Shown one piece after another: positions 51,258 to 62,400 of a stretch of 64,000 nucleotides of DNA (within the stretch, counting starts at the first letter, position 1; every line of letters starts with the position of its first letter). This stretch comes from Neospora caninum Liverpool (taxonomy: Eukaryota > Apicomplexa > Conoidasida > Eucoccidiorida > Sarcocystidae), in assembly GCF_000208865.1 (NCBI RefSeq), contig NC_018390.1:2342790-2406789 (forward strand). Reading direction: 5' to 3'. The translations under genes and the position numbers were made by a program. The notes under the pieces were generated by a model. That model worked only from the letters and a program-made list of their open reading frames with translations. It was not told where the DNA came from and ran no database searches.

Positions 51258-51339
51258 GACAACGTGGCCGAGCGGTTAAGGCGGTGGCCTGCTAAGCCAT
51301 TGGGTTCTGCCCGCGCAGGTTCGAATCCTGCCGTTGTCG
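51258..51339 (+). tRNA. tRNA-Ser (anticodon GCT), reads AGC and AGU
   Basis: An 82-base gene without an intron. The acceptor stem is GACAACG paired with CGTTGTC, with discriminator G at 51339. Box A (TGGCCGAGCGG) and box B (GGTTCGAATCC) are present. The anticodon stem is GTGGC paired with GCCAT (one G-U), around the loop CTGCTAA with anticodon GCT at 51291-51293. The long variable arm (GGGTTCTGCCCGC) is the class II form expected for serine. The terminal CCA is not encoded, as usual for a eukaryotic nuclear gene. No run of four or more T follows within about 60 bases, so the polymerase III stop is not obvious. Confidence 0.95.
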
Positions 51340-52768
51340 GTTCAGTGCGTATCAACAAATGCTGGAATTACTACTTTCGAAGAGTTCAGTGTCACCGTGG
51401 ACCTGGTTTGCGTCCCTTGCCTATCGTGTGCCCTGTAGAGAGGGGTACTTACTAATCTGCCCCCTTCTCCTCCCTCTTCATCGCATGCGTGAAGTGAACT
51501 CATTTGTTGAAGTATGAGTTCCCAAGTTGAAAATGACGACGCCTATGAACCAATTAACTGACCAGAGTTTTCAGGCGTACGCGCCGCGAACGATTCTTTC
51601 GTAATATATCAATGTATGCGCTCGTTCATACTATCAGTGATCACAAGAAGCCCCCAGGCAGCGTGATCGGGTGCTCGAGGCGGTGGCGGGATAAAGCAGT
51701 GGAGGCTGTCAGTGCAGGGGAAATCCTGACGTTCGCCACGCTCTGAACTTGCTGGACAGTCGCTATCTCATCCCATCGGGTTTGGAATGTTTCATTGTCA
51801 CCAAGCGAACACTAAGGACACGTACTCAGCACATTCACGAGACAGTCCTGTGTGTCTTGATGGGGGAAAGCTCTGCGACCGGTAAGACCTTCCAACAACT
51901 TTGAATCCGTCCAAATAAATCCGCCCAATTCCTGCACACGCTTCCGACATTAGCGGGATTGGTATCGGAGAATCGTGTGCTGTTAACTGGTGCTCGGTCT
52001 TCAGCAGAAACGCCTATTTGCAACTGCAATGTCAAACATCGTTCACAGGCGTCCATACACCCAAACAACAGCAGGAGAGGGGCCTCCAGTGCAACTACGG
52101 AGTTTTCGCCTCTCTTCGCTCGTCCTCATGGGACAGCGGTTTCCGCCTACAATTAATGATGGCTTCTATATAATCGCTTCCAACGCCTCCCTATGTAGTT
52201 GTATGCATTCACGTGATGGAAGGAGGGAGAACAGAGTTGCTCAACAACCGTGTAGAAAAACGGCGCTTTCTTCGGAAGCCGGTACAGCACGGTCTGTTCC
52301 GGCGTTCATAGCCCTTTATTGTTATCGGTGGCATCCGCTGAGAGCGACGGGGGCGACTGGCGGAAGCAATCGTTTCGTCGATAAGCCGCAAACGGGCTGG
52401 GAAGAGAGAAAGGCCGCGCCGGCTCTGTGTTGAAATGGGTCTTGGAGGGGATAACGTAGAGCATTGACGGCAGAAGTTTGAAATATCTCGAGAAGAATAA
52501 CGGCTTCGTGCACTTTGTAAGCACGGCTTCACATCGCCGCTCCCTATTCTAAAGAAAGGACAGGCAAGAAGCAATGAACAACAGGGTATGTAATCTTGGT
52601 TGACTGGCCAATTTGTTCAAAGGGGATCTCGCCGGCAACATCGGTGTCGCAGGATGACAAACGACGATCAAGGGACTCAAATAAGTATGCAGTGGAGAAG
52701 TAGGCAGCTATAACGACGCGTAACTTGGAAAAAATTCGAATGGAGAATCGACAGAGAAAGAACGACAA
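51340..52768. other. Region between the tRNA and the next minus-strand gene
   Basis: Short frames only, with no supportable gene. The right end should be the 3' untranslated region of the minus-strand gene that stops at 52769. Confidence 0.45.
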
Positions 52769-55700
52769 CTAAGAGCTGCCTCGTCCCCCCGTATCCTCCG
52801 GATAGACACGTATGAGATATGAAACCCAGTTAGCGGGGTTTAGGGTCAAAATCCGAGCATCCGGAGCTTCTAGTTGTGCCTCGAGTACGATGGCTAACTC
52901 TGGTGAAAGGTCTGCTAGAAAGCCCGCTTGCATCTTCTGCAGCGCCGGAATAAAGCTTCAATAATATCTGGCATAGTCAAGAGCAGGCACAGCCCCGTGG
53001 CAACGAGTAGAAAATACACACCAGGTCACAGCACGTCGGCTTCTATCATACCTTTGGAATGGTAACAAGCTGCTCGTAGCGCGTCTGGACGTCGACAAAG
53101 TCGCGCTGCATCTCCCACGAGATGTACAACCAGGGGTCTGCATACACACCAGCGGTGGACAGGAAAGAGGTCAACCCATGACAGCACAGCATTCTCAGCC
53201 GAATCCAGCGGGTGAAAACTTGAGCACAATGCCTTAAAGTCGGGTCTCAGGGACCAGTCGAGTACTAATCAGTGCCCACCTCCGAAGGAAACGTCGTACT
53301 GCGCCGCCAGCTCAAGGAGTCGCGCGTCGTCTGCCTCTGTCCACTCCTTGTTCTCGTTCTCCAGCGGGGGCGCCTGTTTTATTCAGAACCAACACCGAGA
53401 GCATCCAGATAAACTGTATTGACATTACGAATCAATGAGGCTAACGAACGCTGCGAGAAGCGTGGCCAATGATCTTACACGGGAACTAGCGATCCCGGTC
53501 TGCGAAAGGGCATATACTATAGCAGTGATCGAACGCGGAACACGACCCCAGAAGAATGGGTACAATCCCCAGGTTCCTGTCTCGAATGTGGGAATTTGCT
53601 TCTTCGTTCGCGCTGTCTACATGTAGAAACTGACACGAATGTATTCACCTTCACAGGGGCGTCGTGCCCACAGCACTGAAGCCATAGAGGGGCTTTTCCG
53701 CTCTTCACACTCACTTGAAATTTGTCGATGTAATCCTCATACGAGTTCTCCGGCCACAAGCCATGGTTGTAGAGCCTACGAAAAACGCAGACCCAGAAAC
53801 CTGTACCAAACCGACTCCCGGACGTCCCAGGTTCTTCTACAGGGTGAGGTGCATTTGTGAAAATAGGACTAAAACTCTGTGGAAACAACGCAACCGCCTC
53901 TCACCGGATGTGCTTAACGATCGACCTCCTCTGCTGATTCGTCAGTCCTTCAATGTTTTGCAGCTCCTGAGTGGAAGAACACGGAACAAGAAAACTCATG
54001 CAACCGCTGCCATTGCAGCACAGTCTGCTAGCAATTCATCGGGGCATACAGGATCCTACGGAAACAGCTTCACTGCCTTGAAGGGTGTCTCCTGAAACGC
54101 CGGCAGACAGCTATTCGCAGACGACGGAGGGGTGATACAAAAAATGTAAAGATACTGCCATGCAGACAGAGTGAGATACATATGACTAGCCACAAAAGTA
54201 GACAGACTCACACACAATTGGATGTGCGACGGAACGAACAGCTATATTGGACATTTAAATCGTATACACAGGTAGAGGGATATACCTGTGTCCATGTACA
54301 TCCATCATTCAGTCAACGGCGTAATGAAGAGATCGTTGAACACTGAGAGCTGGTAGTAGCTTGGCAACGGTGCAACGCGTCGCCAAAAACCGTGTTCCTT
54401 TCCTTCGTTCACCCCCGGTCAGCCGGCAGAGCAATATATCCGCGTGTTCCACAGACAACGTAACATGAACCTATCGCCGTTCGCTTCACCTCCAATTGAA
54501 TAGGCGAAGCTGCCGCTGTTCCCTCATTTTTAAACTCAGTGTGCTGCTAATACGGAACCGCACAGAAGTAAGGAATCGACTCTGCCTCCTCCATAGGTTG
54601 CTCAGGCTCCGCATAGAACTGACATATTCATACCACGCAAAACCGAAGAGGCGAGAGCCGAAATGCTCTCGAGCCCGTAACTCACGTCTATAGTGGCGTT
54701 GGCGAGGTCTGTCCAGGAGCTGAAGGCCGCGGCAATTTCTTCTGCGTTCTCCCCGATTTTGATCTTCTCCAGAAACGTGAGAACCGTCCAGCCCTCTGAA
54801 ATGAAGAAGACGCACATCGCAGAGAAACGCCAGCAAAGTGGAAGGGGGACGAAGTGATATATATAGTTGTACATGCGCATGTGCAGCTAGTTGCGCAGAT
54901 TCTGTTCGATGTTTCGCATGCGGGGCTCTGGGGAATTCCAACCGTTTTCCCCGGACAAGGAGTGCCCAAAAGCAGTGAATGAACACGAGGCTAGACAGTG
55001 AACTGCTCGATTTTGGCAAGCGCGCATTGATACGCTCCGAGGTACCTATACTGCAACAAGCAATGCTAGAATAACACCATAAAAGCACGCATGCCTTGCA
55101 TAGATGGAGACACATAAAAGGTAGGTATACATGTGTATTGTCGTGGTACATGAAAGCCACGAAAGAAACGTTCAGGAGGGGAAATTTCTCTCTCATTTTC
55201 TCGCATGAAGATACAGGCTTGCGCGGACAAATGCGAGGGAGGAGCTACACAAAGGCGACATTGGCATTGCTACGATAAACCAGCTACCATGCAGATACTT
55301 AGGCTTCAATGCGACACGCTAAGGTAACGGCTACAGACTGCAGCGAAACCCGTTTGTGCGGTGACAGACGCTGACGCAGGCATGGAATTTGAAACACATG
55401 CTGCGCATCCATCGATCTGCAACTTGCCACGAGCGTCGGAGAGTTATATCGTCTCACCGGGCAGAGGTTTGGTGTATGTTCGTTTGAGAAGAAGTTCTTC
55501 AGCCTCTTCTTCTTTCTGTTTGAATCGTAAGATAAAGCGCTTAAACGTCTTTAGATCGAAAAACCGTCTCGGTTTTGGCCGGACTGGAATATCGACTAGG
55601 GACTTCGCGTTGCTCCCCAGAACAAGACCCACGCTGCTTCGACTCCGGCCTGCGCTTCCGCCTGCGGGAGCTGCAAAGGCGCGACGGCAGGAGTGGAGGA

Positions 55701-56466
55701 AGAAAGGTGCTTTTGCCCGGCACCCATCAGCAGACCCGAACAACCGACTGGACAGCTTCATTTGGACAGGGTCGTGGAAAGACGAACTTTTCCGCGGAAA
55801 CCGCCCGAGTTCCTCGTTCTTTCCGCCTTGGCGCTTTCGGCCTAGTGGAAGAGACGGCGAATCCAACGAGTTCAAATGAGAACGCGTGGACAAACTGGAG
55901 GAAGCACAAGAAGACACTGACAATATGGAGGGAAGCGGGGGCACCGCGGCACGAGAAAAAGTAACGGAAAATGGTACTGACTCAGCGTTCGAGTGAAAGA
56001 GTGAAACAGAAACGAAGACCGATGACGACAGGGAAGGGCAAAGAGAGCGGAAGAAACCCGATGAGACGGGTGGAACTCCCTCGAGAAAGCACACACGAGT
56101 TTGTCGCAGTGGCTGCGGTGCAAGTGGTGATACAAAGGCAAATGTGACGGGCGCCGCCCCAACTTTTCTGGAAAGACCAGAGAAGTTGAGTGAAGAACTT
56201 CGGATACCGCCCCAGTGGCTGCTGCGGCCTGGTGACCGACACGGCTCAGAAGGTAACCGAGGGAAAGCACACGAAGCTGGAGCGCGGCAGGAAACGGAGG
56301 AAATGAAGCAATGGACAGGCCGGTAAGCCGTCGAGTAGGCGCGGCTGAACGAGGTGTGGTGTTGAGGGCGAAGCGCTGCGGAAAGAGGCGGGCGCGAAAC
56401 GGTTGGCTGAACGGCGTAGGAAAGAAGGGGAGAGCAACAGCCTCCACAGGAAGGCGAGCGAAGCAT
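52769..56466 (-). CDS. Nine-exon protein with probable mitochondrial leader, function unknown
   Basis: Exons with consistent phases: 56466-55458, 54795-54686, 54543-54490, 54091-54074, 53966-53905, 53775-53715, 53373-53280, 53137-53052 and 52936-52769 (stop TAG). They sum to exactly 554 codons. The chosen Met at 56466 opens an Arg/Ser/Ala-rich, acid-poor leader (MLRSPSCGGCC, then SFSRAYSTAYR) typical of mitochondrial import; the frame is open to 56796. The first exon ends in a basic helix (FFDLKTFKRFILRFKQ). The small exons together form a compact, mostly helical C-terminal half: GWTVLTFLEKIKIGENAEEI, LTNQQRRSIVKHIRLYNHGL, EWTEADDARLLELAAQYDVS, DPWLYISWEMQRDFVDVQ and ILTLNPANWVSYLIRVYPED. I recognise no family. 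A mitoribosomal or respiratory-complex accessory subunit peculiar to this phylum is a reasonable guess but only a guess. The 6-codon exon at 54091-54074 is the least certain. Confidence 0.66.
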
Positions 56467-59400
56467 GTCGATACCCTTAGAGGTTCGGGTACGGAACTCC
56501 GTGCAAGAAAGGTTTTGAGCAGCCGGTCGCGTCCACCGGCACCGCCGAATTGCTCGCTCACTGCCACGGCGCGCAAACAAAAGGGGACGACTAAGCCTAA
56601 GAGAGTCTTCTGAAGGGAAAGTGTGCAGGACGGAAAGTCGGCTGGAAGAGGCTTCAGCGAAAACGGGGGACGGCGAAACGCAGGACCTAGAAAACGATAT
56701 CGCTCTAGCAGGTGTCTCCATCGACACGGCCGCTGGCTTGGGCCGTTGCATGTGTTGGAGACTTCGCGGGTGCAACCAGCGCCTCGCTACTTCCATCTTT
56801 TGTCTGTGGTTTTATACCTTCAGCAAACAGGGGAAGCATCCTCCAGATGACCACGGGGGACAACGTTTGAGAGAAGAACGCGATGGTCCACAACGCGTTT
56901 CGATGATGCAGTGTGCAGAGGCGGGTGCGGTGCGTGGTACCCAGACTACTGCGCGCATCCGCGGAGGAGAGACAAGCTACACAAAAACCATTGGCAAGTT
57001 ACCCATCCTCAAAAGATCGAAGAACAATTGAGAAGAAGACAGAAGACAACGGAAGGATTTCTTCGCATGCGCATCCTAAGGATTTCGCGTCGACGTCGCT
57101 CTCCGGAACGCATGCAGGCATGCCTTCTGATATCGCATGGCTGCCAGAGGGGAACGAGGCGCCACAGACGCACCAAACAGGGCGTTTGCAGCGGAAATAC
57201 CTAGTGTGGCACACTCAGGTGCGATTGACACACGGAAGAAAAACGGCTGAAGCAAATGAAGGAGAGAGGACGATATGCAATCGGACCCTAGCCGCCGTGT
57301 ACTGTGAAATTCCTGACTCTGACTGCATGCGCATCCCGCGGCTGTCGATCACCTACAGCACACGACGTGCGATCGACGACCTCGTAGAGAGGAAAACAGC
57401 CAAACATGTGAAAGCAAGAAAAAAACAGACTTGTTAACGGCCGATGGAAACTTTTTCGTACTATGGTGTTAAAAACACACGCAGGGATTACAGTGACTCC
57501 CGCGCGTTCACCGACTTGTTGCTTGCAGCTCGTTCCACAGAAACGAACACTACCCTCATCGTCGCCCGGCTTCAGAGAGCAACGTGGAATTCTAGCACAC
57601 TTGAAACTTCGCCGTTCCTACAGGAATCTCCTCTTGTAAAGTGCCATTCTCGAAACATCACTTTCCAACAACGATTCTGTCGGGGACAGTCACAGCCCTT
57701 CTTCGACAGCAACCGAAAGACCCCTAGCACGGTGGTTCCTCGCTCCCAGCTTTTTCTACTCTAGCAAATAAAGCCCGAACACTGGGTCTTCACCTGCATA
57801 TACAACACGGCATATTCCGTGTATTGCATCTCTACTTTTTCCATTTACAGGCTGCTTCGAGTACATCCTTCAGCGGATTCGGCCAGCGGAAAAAAGGAAC
57901 CGTGCGCAGGCGCTTTCCCTGCGTCGAGTCATCCTCGATGAGGGTGGCTTGGTGCCTTTGTTTACCACTGGGAAGAGGAGAGCGGCAAGGTGTTCGCTCC
58001 TTGTGTCGCAGGTGTATTCTAGGAGAGAGGGCCTTAGAGGATCCCTAAGGAGAAAAGACGTGGCGTAAGGCGAGGGCGATTTTTGCTTTCTCATCAACGA
58101 GGTTTCCTCCTTGCAATACAACGGTGAGCCTTCAGAAAACCATATGAACGCATCGCCACTTTGTCGTGTACGTAGAGTACGACTGTAAGCCGCTAACAGT
58201 CGGTACTCGAGCAGGGATCATAATGGACCAGACTAGAGCTAGACATGACCTTTCGCCGAATGGAAGCGGAAACTGCATGCCGTTTCCAAAGCGTACCACG
58301 GAAGTGAAATAAAAAATGACTCTACCGCTGTAGTGGTTTCGCGTTCAGCCGTCGTGTGTCCCCTTACATTCAGAGGGCATGAGCAAACCGTCAAACGTTG
58401 AAAAATTGAAAAATCGAGTAGGGAGGAGACGTGGTTCTCCTCGATTCTCTTCTTTCTCTGTAAGTGTTGACTGAGTTGTAATATGCTTCGAACGGTGTCT
58501 CTGCACGACCAAAGCTTCTGACACGTTTTTCACCTTATGGAAGTCCTTGACGTACATGGTAGAGGTTTCCCTGCCTCGGTCGTGTTCAAAATAAGACCAA
58601 GATTGGAAAGATACTTGTGAGCCCCAGAGGAAGGAAATCAGCAGAAACCTCGTTGCCATTGTAACCATATGCCTTGTATGTTAGTGCTAGTACAAAGAGA
58701 GATATCGCAAACCTATGGATGCAGTTGATTCTTCGTTCTCAGTCACAGGCAGGCAGAAACCGAGACAGAGAGAAAACGAGTTCTGCAGAGAAGCCAAGAG
58801 ATGATCTGAACAAAAAAGGATGAATCGCGGAACACCGGAACTACCCGTGTTTTGCTGATTCACCGTATACCATGAGTGATGAAAGGCGAGACAGTTCTGG
58901 CAGTAAAGCAGATCCATCCAATGCTTCATCCAGGACCCTGAGAGACAGCATAGCAAAGCCACAGAAGAACGGTAGTATTCTATGGAGCGACTGTACAAAA
59001 GGAGTCTGAATATAGCCGCCGCCATTTGTTTCCCTGCCAACTTGAACGACCATTAGCCCCACCTAGGTCGAACGAGCATTGCGAGAAACAAGCGGACTCC
59101 ATTTTTTGTCAAACCGATGAGGAGGCCTGCACTCTGTCTGGCTGCCAACTGGAGGTTCCTCGAAACTTCCCAGAAGAAAAGTGTTCTTTCGTCTTCTGCC
59201 GTCTCAAAAAAAAACCCGACGAATTCCAGACACCAGGCGCAAGTGGATCCTAACATAACTGCTGCTACTGAGACGACGCAACGACACCATGGCGCCTTTT
59301 TCAGTAAATAAACCAGCACATGAAGGTCACTGAAAACATGACAAGAGATTAGGCGTGGAACAATGACTGACGCGACTATGTCCAGAACGTGGCAGGCTGT

Positions 59401-59486
59401 CTCTCCCCATTAACCAAACACGTGGGCTTTTAACAGGGAACAGAGTGACGATACGCTCTGAGAGATCAACGAATTTTATGGCTCGC
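56467..59486. other. 3 kb region between two minus-strand genes
   Basis: It should hold the promoter and 5' untranslated region of the gene starting at 56466 and the 3' untranslated region of the gene ending at 59487. Plus-strand frames at 56621-57437 overlap one another in different registers and look non-coding. A minus-strand frame at 58654-58345 begins with a signal-like stretch (MATRFLLISFLWGSQVS) but has no other support. Confidence 0.4.
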
Positions 59487-62400
59487 TTACGGCGCCAGTT
59501 TGGGACTTGGAGAGGCTCTCGACGAGGCCTCGGCTCCGCTCCAGAGCTTCTGAATTTTTCCTTTGAGCGACGTGCGCCGCCCTGCAAGTGCCGTCTCCTC
59601 GGGTGATAGCCCCACGCGGCGTCTAAACAAAAGTTGGTAGAACAAAAGAAAACGCGTTTTCGAACAAAGCAGGCACTGCCACGTAGCGTTGTGACGGTTC
59701 CCCTAAACGGAAAACCAGACGCCCTGCTGCATGCGCTACCGAACTCACAGAGTTGAAGCAAGCAGGCGTAGCTCACGGAGCAATCGACACCCCTGCGGAG
59801 CTCGCCACATGGAGAAAACGCAGCCTCGCAGTGTGAAAATACAGGCACGGAGAGGCTCGGGCCCGCAACGCGACGAGGTGCGCTCGTGGAGCCCCGTGAC
59901 TGGATTGATGAAAAGAAGAAAGAGCGAAGTGCGTCAATCCGGTGTTCCTAAATTGAATTCGCATTCATGGCGGGTGTTGACCGTAAAGAGGCTGGCTATC
60001 GTCTACTGAGCTCCTGAACACGTGAGTAGCCAACTGAATGCCGCTGACCGCTTGCTATCTGTTCCCTTGTTCCGTGGTAGTAGGGCTGCTTGGTCGCTGA
60101 CATGTCTCTATTCGTCACGAGCTTGTCCTTCCAGGGCTTACCGGAAATTGCTGAGCCCAAAGGCAGTGGGACTGACATATTGAAGAGACACTTCCACGGG
60201 CGCTCTTCTTCGCCACCACCCCAGCAGTGTGCGAACGGCAGTGGATTGGCTTTCTGCCTTTGCTAAGGCGTGTCTGACCGCCTGTACTGCACGACTCGCT
60301 CGCATGCGTTCGGACGTCTCGGCGAGGCCATCCAAAACCCAACTGGCAACCGGATTCGTGGACCAGATACCGCCTTTCAACCCGCCCGCATATTCCGCGA
60401 GTAACAGCTGCTGCTGCTGAAGCACGGAACTCGCCATTTCTCGCAGGTTCTCCAGCAAACGAAGGTGCTGGCGCTGCTCAAGCAGCGCCAGAATACGCCT
60501 CGAAGCGCTTGACGACGAGGGAGAAGGCGACTCGAAGGACCTTGTGAGCTGGAGCAAAAGATACGGGGAACAGCTACGATGAAAACGACGCATTTCTGTG
60601 AGAAACGCGGTCCCGGCAGCCTTTAGGAGAGCTTGAGTAAGCCTAGAAGACAAAGACAGGAGAGAGGGGAACCACTGTAAACTCCACACTGCGTCGGAGA
60701 CGTCCAGCTTTGGCGCGGTCTTCTCGAACAACCTTAAAAAGACATGTGGAGCCCTACAATCACGGGTGCGTACAGACACGTAGAGCACCCGCTGCAAAAT
60801 GGAAGGATATGTACTCACGAGCACGCTAGTGAATCACTAGTTTTATGGAGATACATGCACGCATGAGTCTCGGCTAATAACGCCACGCCCGTTGAGTACG
60901 AAGGCTCGCAGATGGAAGACCCTGCCTAGGTTACGGGGTTGAGTCTGCATAGGGTAGGACACAGTAGGAAGACTCTGGCACCCGTTCGGCGTCCCAGGTA
61001 TCCGTGGAAATCTCCAGTTTAATCGTTACAGATACACGGCTTATACTCCGTTCTCCCGCAACTGGAAAGCTGCAAACCAGGGGTGATGGAGAGGGAACGC
61101 CGGCATCCCCGCTATCGATAATGAGAAGCATGCACGGACAAAGCAAACGGGAAGTGAGGGCCGTGGAGTCGGTTCGAGGCGTGATCTCGCAGACGAGCAC
61201 AAGCACATGGGGGAAGGAGTGCGTGCAGTGTGCCACACACAGAGCACCCCCCAGGAGTCTTGGTAGCAGAATCTGCTGACGCGTCGAACACATATCTGCA
61301 TCCGGGATCTGGCCTATTTGGTATGAAAATCAGAACCGCTTCCTGGAACACAAGAACTGTCTGGCGAGGGCGGAACAGTGACGGAGTCAATCGATCCGCA
61401 ACGACAAACATTCGGGCGCCGCGACTGCCAGTCTACCATCCCAAACAGATCGCCATTGTGTCGTCACCTCGAGAAGCGTCGAAAACTCAGCAGTTCAGGA
61501 ACCGTTTCCTCTTCTTCACCCTCGTCACTCTGCGGTAGACCTGGTTGCTGTCGACGCATGAGAAAGGCCTCTAGCGCACTGAGCTGCTCTTTCTGAACAT
61601 GGTCAAGCTGGGTCCGGAACTGGCGGGTTATCTCTGCCCGCAAGGCATTCAGCTGCAGGAAGTAGCGCGGCGAAAGCTCTGACAGGAAACCACGCAACGC
61701 ACAAAAGCAAATGGAAATTTCAGAGACGATGAAGCAACATTCGGGTGCATATACACGTGCACGTGTGAAGATGAGTATCGACACGCACCGACACAGTGGC
61801 TGCGGGGCCTTCTGCAGGGTACGTAGGGGCATGTAGACGAACGGAGCCTCAATCCAAAGACAGCGAGGGATTCACAGGCGTATATCCATGTCACTACTTA
61901 TGAACGCGTCTCGACCTGCGCAAACAAAAACGCATGAGAGGTGCGCAGCAGGGAAGAATATTTTCTACCTGTGTTTCTTTTGTCACTTCTTTTCCCTCGC
62001 GCTTACGTCTCGTGATCTCCCTGTCAAGCTCCTCCCTAAACCGTTCTTCGACTGCGCGGAAGCATTTTCTTCTCTGATTGAAGTCTGCTTTCTCAGTTGC
62101 CTTCATCATCTGCTCTCTGACTAGATGAGCCGAGGACTCAAACAGCTGTAGCGCCGCACGCCGAAGCTCGGAGGCGACTACAGGGAAGGATCGCGAGTAC
62201 CCTACATGGAAGGGCGGAGGCTGGAGGTTTAGAAGAGCATCGAACCTGGAAAGGTGAGACAAGGTTATATCAAATCAGACCTAACGCCATGGAACATAAA
62301 CGACACATGCCCATCGAATGTGCCTTCAGCAAACAAAATAGACACAGAATCCTTGCGTGATCATCCGAGACGTTACACAAGTGCAGCAACTGAGAGGAGC

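Noticed and set aside
54486..55196. 236-residue minus-strand frame
   Set aside because: It runs through introns of the nine-exon gene; only short segments in other registers are coding there.
56621..57437. Two overlapping plus-strand frames of 136 and 174 residues
   Set aside because: They overlap in different registers, have charged random composition and lack splice continuity.
58345..58654. Small secreted protein on the minus strand
   Set aside because: Only a hydrophobic start supports it. The rest has no domain, and the region should be untranslated sequence between two genes.
60149..60172. Shared sequence with about 27121 (both encode TAFGLS)
   Set aside because: The match is about 14 bases within two unrelated coding exons, so it is probably chance rather than a dispersed repeat.
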